A stretch of 13,278 bases of DNA from an uncultured Eubacteriales bacterium. Its GTDB lineage: Bacteria; Bacillota; Clostridia; Oscillospirales; Oscillospiraceae. Positions 1 to 5,879 of this stretch are shown here, one piece after another. The translations under genes and the position numbers were made by a program. Where the stretch lies: assembly GCA_900549545.1 (NCBI GenBank), contig URPA01000052.1, positions 1 through 13,278 of the forward strand, written 5' to 3'. Numbering within the stretch: position 1 is the first letter of the stretch; every line of letters begins with the position of its first letter. Below the pieces are notes generated by a model. The model worked only from the letters and a program-made list of their open reading frames with translations. It did no database searches and was not told the DNA's origin.

Positions 1-15
1 TCAGCGGGAAACAGA

Positions 16-153
16 GCGGTATGAGCCTGTTCTGACGAGACTGAGGGATTGTAAAAGTGCGATATTTGAGCAAGGAAGCTACTCGCAACACTGGCAACGA
101 CCCCTCAGTCAGCCTGTTCAGCTGACAGCTCCCCTTACGCAGGGGAGCCTTGG
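16..153. repeat. Interspersed palindromic repeat, copy 1
   Basis: This is non-coding DNA downstream of the PNPOx-like gene. The block at 16-47 (GCGGTATGAGCC followed by TGTTCTGACGAG) is closely matched at 11049-11082. The block at 101-153 (CCCTCAGTCAGC, then GCTGACAGCTCCCC, then GGGGAGCC) is matched at 11117-11166. Two small hairpins are visible: GTCAGC with GCTGAC, and GCTCCCC with GGGGAGC (about 128-149). Repeats of this CTCAGTC/GCTGACAGCTCCC type are, to my knowledge, common in Ruminococcaceae-type genomes. No coding function is seen, and no T-tract makes either hairpin a convincing terminator. Confidence 0.6.
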
Positions 154-212
154 TGCAGTGCATACAGTTAGACAACCCACGATTTATCCGATTTCAAAAG
201 CCGGAATTTGTG

Positions 213-632
213 TTACTCAATCGTAAAACTCTCTGTTTTCAAATCGCAATAGTATCTTCCGCTTTCTGCCTTAAACCGCAAAACACAGTAGTCAGAATCT
301 GTAACGCCACCCTTGTAAAACATTGTGTCGCCTTTGCGCCAAATTATATCTTTGGTCTCCTGGTCGGTCAGCACTTCCATTTTCCCTTTCAACATAACTC
401 CCGTGTACTTAATCAAACCTTTATGATAGGAATAGATGCAGGCGTTTGGATTGTTCATATACTGTTTTACTCTCATTGAAGAAGTGTTTGTTGAAAAATA
501 AAACTGATGTAACCCCTCAATCTTTCTCGGCTTCAGCATCGCCTTTACATTGGGAAATCCTTCTTCGTCCACAGAACAGATAAAAGCAACTTTTTGTTTC
601 CGGATAAATTCCGCTAACTTGTTGTTATCCAT
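213..632 (-). CDS. Pyridoxamine 5'-phosphate oxidase-like (split-barrel FMN-binding) family protein
   Basis: A 139-residue protein that fits the small single-domain PNPOx-like split-barrel family. Members usually bind FMN or a related cofactor and are annotated as general stress or flavin-nucleotide-binding proteins; the substrate cannot be told from sequence. Visible family features are the N-terminal helix and first strands (KQKVAFICSVDEEGFPNVKAM), the central FYFSTNTSSMRVKQYMNNP stretch, and the C-terminal YCVLRFKAESGRYYCD strand pair. No signal peptide or membrane segment. The start is supported by AGAGGAAG about 6 bases before the ATG. It begins 36 bases after the macro-domain gene, on the same strand and with no terminator between, so co-transcription is likely. 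Its bases are visibly AT-richer than the gene upstream, suggesting separate ancestry. Family assignment is good; true pyridoxamine oxidase activity is unlikely. Confidence 0.82.
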   Translation of the reverse strand: MDNNKLAEFIRKQKVAFICSVDEEGFPNVKAMLKPRKIEGLHQFYFSTNTSSMRVKQYMNNPNACIYSYHKGLIKYTGVMLKGKMEVLTDQETKDIIWRKGDTMFYKGGVTDSDYCVLRFKAESGRYYCDLKTESFTIE

Positions 633-668
633 AATATCTTCCTCTAACTTTCGCTTTGTCTTACCCCA

Positions 669-1700
669 TCATTGCCCCAGCAGGGGCTGGTCGTACTGGA
701 AGAGCACCTGGTTTATCTCAAAAATATCGTAGCGGCGGCTGACGATGAAGAACTCAACGATAACATCAAACTTCTGGCTGTGGGACAGGGCGTAGCCCGC
801 ACGCTGCAAAAGGTCGTCCGTCTCCTCAAGGCTCAGCTCAAGCGCGATCGCGAGGGCGAGGATAGTGCGCTTGCCGGGCATATAGCCCTTGCCGGTGCGT
901 ATCTTTGAAAAGAGCTTGCGGTCGATATTGGCGCGCTTGTAAACCTCTGCATCGGTCCTGCCCTTGGCGTCGATAAGGCGCAGGAGCGTGGTGTTGAACG
1001 GCTCGTCCAGATTGCCGATAAGCTCGTCAAGGCTTTTGGACGCCATCTGCGGCGCGGCGGCACAGGGCAGATTCGGCAGCGGCGCACTTTCGGACAGGTC
1101 AAGCTCCTCCGGCATGTTCAGCGCCTTGCGCTCGACACTCAGCAGCCTTCGGCGGCTCTGGTACGCATCGACAAACTTATCGTCAATATAGCTCTCCACC
1201 GCGCCCATCAGCTTTTTGCTGACGGCGAAGGCGGCCTTGTCAAACACCGCGAGGTAGACATCCATATCGTGCCCGGTGAGGAAGTCCTTTATGGCATCGG
1301 TCGCCGCTTTAAGCGCCTTATCCTTGGGAAAGCCATAAGTCCCGCTGGAGATGAGCGGGAAGGCGATGCTCTCGCAGCCGTTTTCAAGCGCCAGCTCCAG
1401 CGACTGCGTGTATGCCGAGCGGAGCAGTTTTTCAGCCTTTCCCGGCTGCAAGCGGCTGTACACCGGGCCGGCGGTGTGGATAATAAACCTTGCGGGCAGC
1501 CTGAAGCCCGGAGTTATTACGGCCTCCCCCGTCTTTATGGGCGCAAGCTCCCGGCAGGCGGCCTGAAGCTGCTCCGCCCCGGCGGCCTTGAATATCGCCC
1601 CGCAGACCCCGCCGCCCATCTTAAGCTCGGTGTTGGCGGCGTTGACAATGGCGTCAAGCTCCATTTTCGTTATGTCCTGCCGGACTATTGTAAAGGGCAT
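669..1700 (-). CDS. Macro-domain protein (ADP-ribose binding/hydrolysis) with C-terminal HTH-like domain
   Basis: A 343-residue protein. Residues 1 to about 165 are a macro domain, the fold that binds ADP-ribose and often removes it from proteins or O-acetyl-ADP-ribose. Landmarks are D9-I10 in the first strand, NAAN at 20-23, the glycine loop GGGV at 29-32, HTAGP at 75-79 and the phosphate loop GTYGFP at 120-125, so the binding site looks intact. After a linker, residues about 230-320 form a helical region (GRTDAEVYKRANIDRKLF, then a helix ALAIALELSLEETDDLL) resembling an XRE-type helix-turn-helix. It is therefore about twice the length of a stand-alone macro protein. GGGAGG lies 6 bases before the ATG, and a consensus promoter sits at 1737-1765. 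It probably shares an mRNA with the downstream PNPOx-like gene. The macro call is firm; the HTH call is inference, and its target is unknown. Confidence 0.88.
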   Translation of the reverse strand: MPFTIVRQDITKMELDAIVNAANTELKMGGGVCGAIFKAAGAEQLQAACRELAPIKTGEAVITPGFRLPARFIIHTAGPVYSRLQPGKAEKLLRSAYTQSLELALENGCESIAFPLISSGTYGFPKDKALKAATDAIKDFLTGHDMDVYLAVFDKAAFAVSKKLMGAVESYIDDKFVDAYQSRRRLLSVERKALNMPEELDLSESAPLPNLPCAAAPQMASKSLDELIGNLDEPFNTTLLRLIDAKGRTDAEVYKRANIDRKLFSKIRTGKGYMPGKRTILALAIALELSLEETDDLLQRAGYALSHSQKFDVIVEFFIVSRRYDIFEINQVLFQYDQPLLGQ

Positions 1701-1736
1701 GGCTGTACCTCCCTAGCTTATTTCCTTTTTTATTCA

Positions 1737-1765
1737 ATTTTATATTTCCCTGCGTATTTTGTCAA
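1737..1765 (-). promoter_or_regulatory. Sigma-A-type promoter of the macro-domain gene
   Basis: Reading the minus strand, TTGACA (1760-1765) is followed after exactly 17 bases by TAAAAT (1737-1742). It lies about 37 bases upstream of the macro-domain ATG, just past the terminator of the preceding aldo/keto reductase operon, so it would restart transcription. Confidence 0.7.
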
Positions 1766-1774
1766 CGCGGGGCA

Positions 1775-1804
1775 GAAAAAATCCCCGGAGCAACGCTCCG
1801 GGGG
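1775..1804 (-). terminator. Rho-independent terminator of the merR-aldo/keto reductase operon
   Basis: A perfect 9-bp stem CCCCGGAGC/GCTCCGGGG with a 3-base loop. On the minus strand it is followed by a run of T residues. It starts 12 bases after the aldo/keto reductase stop codon. Confidence 0.9.
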
Positions 1805-1815
1805 TAATAGGTTCA

Positions 1816-2925
1816 TTATGCTTCCTCGGTCTCGAACTCCTTGGCGACGGAGACGAGCAGCTCGCGGATATTCAGGTGCTGGGGGCAGGCGCGCTCGCAC
1901 TGGCCGCACTTGATGCAGTCGCTGGCCTTGCCGCCGTGTTCAGTGTGCGTATTATAATAGAAGTTGGCGTTCCATTCGTGGTAGGCCTGCTTTGCGTTCA
2001 TGGCGGCAAACAGGTCGGGGATGGAAATTTTCTTGGGGCAGCCGGCCACGCAGTAGCGGCAGGCGGTGCAGGGGATGAACTTCATATCGGCAAAAATCTT
2101 CTGCACCTGCTTCACCGCCGCCTGCTCCCGCTCGTTGAGGGGCTTGAAGTCCTGCATGAAGCTGATGTTATCCTGCATCTGCTCAAGCGTGCTCATGCCG
2201 GAGAGCACCATCATCATGCCCTCAAAGCCGGCGGCAAAGCGGATGGCATAGCTCGCGGGGCTGCCGCCGAGCTGCTCATAGACCCTGGCGGCCTCCTCGG
2301 GGAGCTTGACAAGGTTGCCGCCCTTGACAGGCTCCATAACTATCACGGGCTTGCCGAAGCGGCGGCAGGTCTCATAGACCCTGCGGCTCTGGACGGCGGC
2401 ATCCTCATAGTCGGCATAGTTAAACTGAATCTGCACGACCTCAACCTGCGGGTACTCGGTCAAAATCTGCTCCAGGACCTCGGGCGTGTCGTGGAAGGAG
2501 ATGCCGAAGTGGCGGAACTTGCCCTCGGCCTTCAGCTCAAGCGCCGTCTCATAGGCGCGGTTGGCCTTGAAATGCGCAAAGGTGGACTTGGTCTGGCAGT
2601 GCATGAGGTAAAAATCAAAATAGTCAACCCCGCAGGCGGCAAGCTGGCTTTCAAAGAAGGGGCGGATGTCCTCCTGCTTTTGAAAATATGTGTCGGTGAG
2701 CTTATCTGTGAGTATGTATTTATCGCGCGGGTAGCGGCTGGTGAGGCAGTCTTTGATGGCAAGCTCGCTCTTGCCGTCAAGGTAGCCGTGGGCGGTGTCA
2801 AAGTAGTTAAAGCCGCTCTCCAAAAACAGGTCGACCATCTTTTTGACCTGCTCAGTATCCACTTCCTCCCCAAGCATGGGCAGGCGCATGCAGCCAAAGC
2901 CAAAGTTCTTTTTGATAAGTTCCAT
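1816..2925 (-). CDS. Aldo/keto reductase with C-terminal 2x[4Fe-4S] ferredoxin-like domain
   Basis: A 369-residue cytoplasmic oxidoreductase. The TIM-barrel part carries the aldo/keto reductase catalytic tetrad D43 and Y48 (in FDTAHGY), K75 (in LTDKL) and H109 (in LMHCQ). Family members reduce aldehydes or ketones with NAD(P)H. The C-terminal part adds two CxxCxxCxxxCP clusters, C286/C289/C292/C296 and C337/C340/C343/C347, each able to hold a [4Fe-4S] centre. This architecture is common in anaerobic Firmicutes and implies electron exchange through iron-sulfur centres; the partner and substrate are unknown. The ATG is preceded by AAGGAG. It lies 33 bases downstream of a MerR regulator in the same orientation and ends at a strong terminator, so the two form one operon whose expected inducer is a reactive carbonyl or a related stress. 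Confidence 0.93.
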   Translation of the reverse strand: MELIKKNFGFGCMRLPMLGEEVDTEQVKKMVDLFLESGFNYFDTAHGYLDGKSELAIKDCLTSRYPRDKYILTDKLTDTYFQKQEDIRPFFESQLAACGVDYFDFYLMHCQTKSTFAHFKANRAYETALELKAEGKFRHFGISFHDTPEVLEQILTEYPQVEVVQIQFNYADYEDAAVQSRRVYETCRRFGKPVIVMEPVKGGNLVKLPEEAARVYEQLGGSPASYAIRFAAGFEGMMMVLSGMSTLEQMQDNISFMQDFKPLNEREQAAVKQVQKIFADMKFIPCTACRYCVAGCPKKISIPDLFAAMNAKQAYHEWNANFYYNTHTEHGGKASDCIKCGQCERACPQHLNIRELLVSVAKEFETEEA

Positions 2926-2958
2926 TTCACTTCTCCTTCTTATTATAAATTGAAAAAT

Positions 2959-3327
2959 TCAATCAAAAGACCCTGTTTCCAGCGCCCGTTCATAGAGCGC
3001 GATTTTATGGTCCAGCCGGTCAAGCGCCGCGCAGAGCTGATTTTTCTGCTCTGTCAGGTTCTCCCGCTCTGAGCGCAGAATGTCCAGCCGCGCCGCAACC
3101 GTCCCCTCCCCCTGAAGGGCGAGGCGCACATATTCGGCAATGGCCTGCACCGAAACGCCCGCGTTTCTCAGGCAGAGCGAGAGCTCCACCCAGCCCAGAT
3201 CACTCTCCTGATAATCCCTGATTCCGCCCGCAGTGCGGGAAACCGGCGGGATAATGCCGGAGCGTTCATAGTAGCGCAGAGTGTCCTGGCTGACGCCGTA
3301 TTTTTCGCTGACCTCCTTAATCGTCAA
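2959..3327 (-). CDS. MerR family transcriptional regulator (AdhR-like)
   Basis: A 122-residue regulator with the MerR winged helix-turn-helix at residues 1 to about 70 (MTIKEVSEKYGVSQDTLRYYERSG, then GIRDYQESDL), followed by a long dimerisation coiled coil (about 78-115). It has no cysteine-rich metal-binding tail. Cys52 sits where the Bacillus AdhR regulator has its aldehyde-reactive cysteine (established for AdhR; equivalence here is inferred by residue number and context). The start is TTG at 3325-3327: the family N-terminus begins exactly there and no in-frame ATG precedes it. GGTGG/GGAG sequences lie upstream. It is the first gene of an operon with an aldo/keto reductase and is read from a promoter with a palindrome in the spacer, so autoregulation is likely. 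Confidence 0.9.
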   Translation of the reverse strand: MTIKEVSEKYGVSQDTLRYYERSGIIPPVSRTAGGIRDYQESDLGWVELSLCLRNAGVSVQAIAEYVRLALQGEGTVAARLDILRSERENLTEQKNQLCAALDRLDHKIALYERALETGSFD

Positions 3328-3351
3328 GCCTCCACCGCCTTTCTCCTGCGT

Positions 3352-3382
3352 ATTATAATAGCTGGAGTATACTCCAAGTCAA
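3352..3382 (-). promoter_or_regulatory. MerR-type promoter/operator with 19-bp spacer
   Basis: On the minus strand TTGACT (-35, 3377-3382) and a perfect TATAAT (-10, 3352-3357) are separated by 19 bases. The spacer contains the perfect 14-base palindrome TGGAGTATACTCCA (3363-3376). An over-long spacer with a centred dyad is the hallmark of promoters that MerR proteins activate by twisting the DNA. It sits about 25 bases upstream of the regulator's TTG start. Confidence 0.9.
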
Positions 3383-3391
3383 GGGTAAAAT

Positions 3392-3850
3392 TTATTTATG
3401 AATATCACAGTCGAGCGCCGCGCTCTTCGCCGTTATTTCAAGCTCGTTTTCCCAATCAAACAGCATCGAAAAGCGCCATGTGCCGTCATCCAACAGCTCA
3501 ATTTCATGATAGCCCCATCTGAGCTTTGGGAAGCTCTTGTTCAGCTCACCCATGTCCGCCCGCAGCTCCCGCACGCCCGCAAAGCGCAGGCGGCATTTTC
3601 CGCAATAGTCGAGCCCTATCTCGCAGACACTGCGCTGAACATCGTATTTGATATACTCAACATCATAGTCATGCAGGCCTTTGTGTTGGTCGAGGCTTTT
3701 CAGAAAAGCAGTTGCTTTTTTGTTTTTTATTGTTGATAAATACGCTTCATAGCAGCGCAGGTTTTCCTGCCACTGCGCAGCCGCCGCCTGGCTTTTCCGG
3801 GCATCCCCGGAGTTCATGAGCATCCAAAGCTCTTTGGTAAAATATTTCAT
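3392..3850 (-). CDS. Conserved protein resembling DUF4085
   Basis: A 152-residue soluble protein beginning MKYFTKELWMLMNSGD. That opening, and the later pattern of a short helical region, a DVEYIKYDVQ strand and a C-terminal WGYHEIELLDDGTWRFSMLFDWENELEI segment, resemble the uncharacterised DUF4085 family as I remember it; no biochemical role is known to me. The ATG at 3848-3850 is preferred over a longer frame starting at 3889 because GGAGGAG lies just upstream of it; the extra 13 residues look non-conserved. It starts 29 bases after the stop of the 137-residue protein upstream and is probably co-transcribed with it. No terminator is visible before the next promoter at 3352-3382. Coding status is firm; family name moderate. 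Confidence 0.75.
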   Translation of the reverse strand: MKYFTKELWMLMNSGDARKSQAAAAQWQENLRCYEAYLSTIKNKKATAFLKSLDQHKGLHDYDVEYIKYDVQRSVCEIGLDYCGKCRLRFAGVRELRADMGELNKSFPKLRWGYHEIELLDDGTWRFSMLFDWENELEITAKSAALDCDIHK

Positions 3851-3879
3851 GTCTCCTCCAATATATGAGTGACTGCAAA

Positions 3880-4293
3880 TCACCGCCAACGGTAAACAAG
3901 CTCCTGCGCGCCAATTTGCAGCAGAACCCGGCGGCGCGAGGGCTTCAGCTCCCCGCGCAGAAGCACGCAGCTGCTGCCGCAGTAAAGCTCAATTATCTCC
4001 ATTATCGGCTTGCTGCTTACAACGAATTTATCCACAAACTCGCGCAGATAAAGCTTTTCCCCGCGCATATTCAAGTCTGTATCCATGTCGTACACCAGCG
4101 CGCGGATATCCGCGTCCATATCCTCAAAGCCGCGAAATATCATCTCACAGCTTGTCACCGCCTTGCCGGGGCGCAGCAGCTCCTCAAAGGCGAGTATGAG
4201 CGCATCCTTCTCAATAAAAAGCCCGCTCATCACTTCATCGTGCATCTGATTGAGCTGATTGACCTTATCCAGCGCAAATTTTTCCTCTCTCAT
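3880..4293 (-). CDS. Hypothetical protein (137 aa), first gene of a two-gene unit
   Basis: I do not recognise this 137-residue protein. It opens MREEKFALDKVNQLNQMHDEV. It appears mostly helical and acidic in the first 90 residues (EKDALILAFEELLRPGKA, FEDMDADIRALVYDMDTD), with a C-terminal strand-rich part containing two cysteines (ELYCGSSCVLLRGE) and a basic end. No signal peptide or membrane segment. The start at 4291-4293 is chosen because GGGAGGT lies 7-8 bases upstream; a frame open to 4338 would run into the promoter region. A sigma-A-like promoter lies at 4328-4357. It is followed 29 bases later by the DUF4085-like gene. Confidence 0.72.
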   Translation of the reverse strand: MREEKFALDKVNQLNQMHDEVMSGLFIEKDALILAFEELLRPGKAVTSCEMIFRGFEDMDADIRALVYDMDTDLNMRGEKLYLREFVDKFVVSSKPIMEIIELYCGSSCVLLRGELKPSRRRVLLQIGAQELVYRWR

Positions 4294-4327
4294 AGCGTCC
4301 ACCTCCCGGCGTTTTTCACTTTCTATT

Positions 4328-4357
4328 ATGATAATCACCCGCTTCAGGGCAAGTCAA
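4328..4357 (-). promoter_or_regulatory. Probable sigma-A promoter for the two-gene hypothetical unit
   Basis: On the minus strand TTGACT (4352-4357) and TATCAT (4328-4333) are 18 bases apart, 35 bases upstream of the chosen ATG. Confidence 0.55.
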
Positions 4358-4385
4358 GGAAAAATTTCGTATAAGCTTTCACTCA

Positions 4386-4430
4386 AAATAAAAACACCCG
4401 CTTCGCGATGGCGCAAAGCAGGTGTTTTTA
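4386..4430 (-). terminator. Terminator-like hairpin after the 58-aa peptide gene
   Basis: Arms AAAACACC and GGTGTTTT, extended by GCTT/AAGC across one mismatch, with a loop rich in GC. T-rich tracts flank both sides, so it could work in either direction. The nearest upstream gene is on the minus strand and ends 29 bases before it. Confidence 0.7.
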
Positions 4431-4458
4431 TTATACGCCTGACGGCAGGTTTGCTTAC

Positions 4459-4635
4459 TCAGGTAAACAGGGCAACAAAAGCGATAGTGCTCAGCTCGCC
4501 CCTGAGTTCCTCAAAGAAGTCACCCACGGAGTGGAAATGCTCTTTTCTACTCAGGTAGAAGAAAAGGCAGCCTGCCACAGCGCCAACGAGAAGAACCAGG
4601 CAGAGTTTCAGCAGCTTCTTGCATACTTTACACAT
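4459..4635 (-). CDS. Small single-span membrane peptide (58 aa)
   Basis: A 58-residue ORF that begins MCKVCKKLLKLC, continues with one hydrophobic span (about residues 9-28, VLLVGAVAGCLFFYL), and ends in a mixed acidic/basic tail (SRKEHFHSVGDFFEELRGEL) with a hydrophobic end. It is probably anchored with the basic N-terminus inside the cell. The case for a real gene is complete: TATAAT promoter at 4677-4682 with a -35 at 4700-4705, AGGAGG 8 bases before the ATG, and a terminator 29 bases after the stop. The N-terminal CxxC followed by two further cysteines (C12, C23) is noticeable. I do not recognise a family; it resembles the short YtxH-like peptides of Clostridia only in layout. Confidence 0.72.
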   Translation of the reverse strand: MCKVCKKLLKLCLVLLVGAVAGCLFFYLSRKEHFHSVGDFFEELRGELSTIAFVALFT

Positions 4636-4676
4636 AAAATTAGCCTCCTAAAAATTTTAAGCGTTATGCTAAGCGT

Positions 4677-4705
4677 ATTATACAACTTTCCCGCGACAAT
4701 TACAA
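4677..4705 (-). promoter_or_regulatory. Sigma-A promoter of the 58-aa peptide gene
   Basis: TTGTAA (4700-4705) and a perfect TATAAT (4677-4682) on the minus strand, spaced 17 bases, 41 bases upstream of the ATG. Confidence 0.65.
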
Positions 4706-4863
4706 CAAAAATAGTTGAAAACGGGCAAAAATTTCCATCAGCGCGATTTTAGGGTACAAATTTGGGCGTTTTGCGCCCTCGTGTTTTGTCACTTTCGGGA
4801 ATGTGTAGTACAGAGGAGGGGATGCGCGGCAGCGGTAATTCAATCCTCCCGCAGGGAAACCGC

Positions 4864-5011
4864 AATTATTCACTATTCATCAGCGAAGCGGCTTCATTAT
4901 TCATCCTTCATTACAAAAATCCGTTATAAATGAATGATGAATATTGAATAATGAAAAATGAATAATACAAAGCAAAAATCCGCCCCTTATGAGGACGGAT
5001 TTTTGCTTTGG
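4864..5011. repeat. AT-rich repeat plus terminator module, copy 1
   Basis: 148 bases nearly identical to 8461-8601, differing mainly by a 7-base insertion (ATTCATC-like) and a few substitutions. Most of it is built of TTCATTATTCA-type words on the left and their complements (TGAATAATGAA) on the right, so it can fold back on itself. The right end is the tRNA terminator. Both copies sit immediately 3' of a tRNA on the minus strand. From 4706 to 4863 I see no gene or recognisable signal. Confidence 0.85.
4968..5010 (-). terminator. Terminator of tRNA-Ser
   Basis: A perfect 15-bp stem, CAAAGCAAAAATCCG paired with CGGATTTTTGCTTTG. On the minus strand the 3' arm carries a T5 run. It overlaps the CCA end of the tRNA, so it begins directly at the mature 3' end. 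Confidence 0.85.
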
Positions 5012-5100
5012 CGGAGATGGAGAGATTCGAACTCTCGAAGAGCTTTTGACCCTTACACGATTTCCAATCGTGCGCGCTCGACCAACTACGCGACATCTCC
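5009..5100 (-). tRNA. tRNA-Ser (anticodon GGA)
   Basis: The minus strand folds with acceptor GGAGATG/CATCTCC, anticodon stem CACGA/TCGTG around the loop TTGGAAA (anticodon GGA, reading UCC/UCU), a long variable arm as expected for serine tRNAs, and T arm GAGAG-TTCGAAT-CTCTC. Discriminator G73 and CCA are encoded (5009-5012). It stands alone with its own promoter and terminator. Confidence 0.95.
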
Positions 5101-5144
5101 ATATCTGGTCGGGGAAAAGCTGTTGTTAAATTGTCAGCTTGGAT

Positions 5145-5173
5145 ATTATAATGCACACGGGATATAAAGTCAA
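5145..5173 (-). promoter_or_regulatory. Promoter of tRNA-Ser
   Basis: TTGACT (5168-5173) and TATAAT (5145-5150) on the minus strand with a 17-base spacer, 45 bases upstream of the tRNA 5' end. Confidence 0.8.
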
Positions 5174-5188
5174 GTGTTTTTTTTCTTT

Positions 5189-5217
5189 GAATAATCCCAT
5201 TCAGACAGCAGATAATA
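5189..5217 (+). promoter_or_regulatory. Possible sigma-G/F-type promoter of spoVAC
   Basis: GAATA (5189-5193) and GATAATA (5211-5217) with a 17-base gap resemble the forespore sigma-G pattern (G[A/C]ATA, 18 bases, CATNNTA) but are not exact. spoVA genes are known sigma-G targets in Bacillus. It is the best candidate in the 100 bases before spoVAC. Confidence 0.35.
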
Positions 5218-5273
5218 GTGCCAAAAGTAAGCGATTTTTTCAGCGCTTACGCCAAGAAAATGGAGTGTCGCCC

Positions 5274-5714
5274 ATGGAAATGACAAACGAGGAATACAAG
5301 GAATATGCCGAAAAGCACGCACCGCGCTCGCCGGTGGGGACAAACTGCCTGGCCGCGTTTTTGATTGGCGGGCTTATCTGCTGCGTTGGGCAGCTCATAA
5401 ACCAGCTCTACACGATGGCCGGGCTGGACCCGCGGGACGCCGCCACGGCGTGCAGCATCACGCTGGTGTTTATAGGTGTGCTGCTCACGGCGTTGGGGCT
5501 CTATGACAACATTGCCAAACGCGCCGGAGCAGGTACGCTGGTTCCGATAACCGGCTTTGCAAACTCCGTGGCTGCCCCGGCGCTGGAGTTTAAGACCGAG
5601 GGCTTCATAACCGGCACGGCGGCAAAGATGTTCATCATCGCGGGGCCTGTGATAGTCTACGGCGTGAGCGCCAGCGTGCTTTACGGGCTGATTTTGTGTT
5701 TAATAGGAGGGTAA
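5274..5714 (+). CDS. spoVAC: Stage V sporulation protein AC
   Basis: A 146-residue membrane protein matching SpoVAC in length and sequence. It has a short cytoplasmic N-terminus (EYKEYAEKHAPRSPVGTNC), then hydrophobic segments at about residues 22-45, 60-80 and 118-145, with the family motif region GAGTLVPITGFANSVAAPALEFKTEGFITG between them. SpoVA proteins form the inner-membrane channel that moves Ca-dipicolinate into the forespore and out again at germination. The ATG at 5274 is chosen because GGAG lies 8 bases upstream and the family N-terminus starts here; the frame stays open back to 5139 but that part looks non-coding. Normally spoVAD and spoVAE follow; here only a 47-codon ORF follows, 4 bases after the stop. 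The channel partner SpoVAD must be elsewhere or lost. Confidence 0.92.
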   Translation: MEMTNEEYKEYAEKHAPRSPVGTNCLAAFLIGGLICCVGQLINQLYTMAGLDPRDAATACSITLVFIGVLLTALGLYDNIAKRAGAGTLVPITGFANSVAAPALEFKTEGFITGTAAKMFIIAGPVIVYGVSASVLYGLILCLIGG

Positions 5715-5718
5715 ACCA

Positions 5719-5862
5719 ATGGCAAAGAAGAAAAAGACCGAGCGGCAGCCCGCCCCGGTGCTGACCGGACACGATGAGCGTGCCGAGAAGCGCAGCGGTG
5801 ACCGCCGCAGCCTTGAGCGCGAGTCCGACGCTCCTGACGGCGTCTCCGGCAACTGGAGCTGA
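5719..5862 (+). CDS. Small basic hypothetical protein (47 aa) downstream of spoVAC
   Basis: ATG at 5719 is preceded by AGGAGGG at a good distance and lies 4 bases after the spoVAC stop, so translation with spoVAC is likely. The product begins MAKKKKTERQ, is strongly charged (many K, R, D, E) with no hydrophobic stretch, and ends GVSGNWS. It looks disordered. It does not resemble SpoVAD, the usual neighbour, in this or the other two frames. It may be a small sporulation-specific protein. The stop lies inside a short near-duplication (GGAGCTGAATCT / GGAGCTGAAAAT), followed at 5880 by a hairpin repeat, so truncation of a longer gene by repeat insertion is an alternative. I do not recognise a family. 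Confidence 0.55.
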   Translation: MAKKKKTERQPAPVLTGHDERAEKRSGDRRSLERESDAPDGVSGNWS

Positions 5863-5879
5863 ATCTGGAGCTGAAAATG

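Noticed and set aside
1759..3072. Long plus-strand frame of 437 codons
   Set aside because: It is the antisense of the aldo/keto reductase, with low-complexity A/V/G/L-rich translation and no domain; a GC-rich shadow frame.
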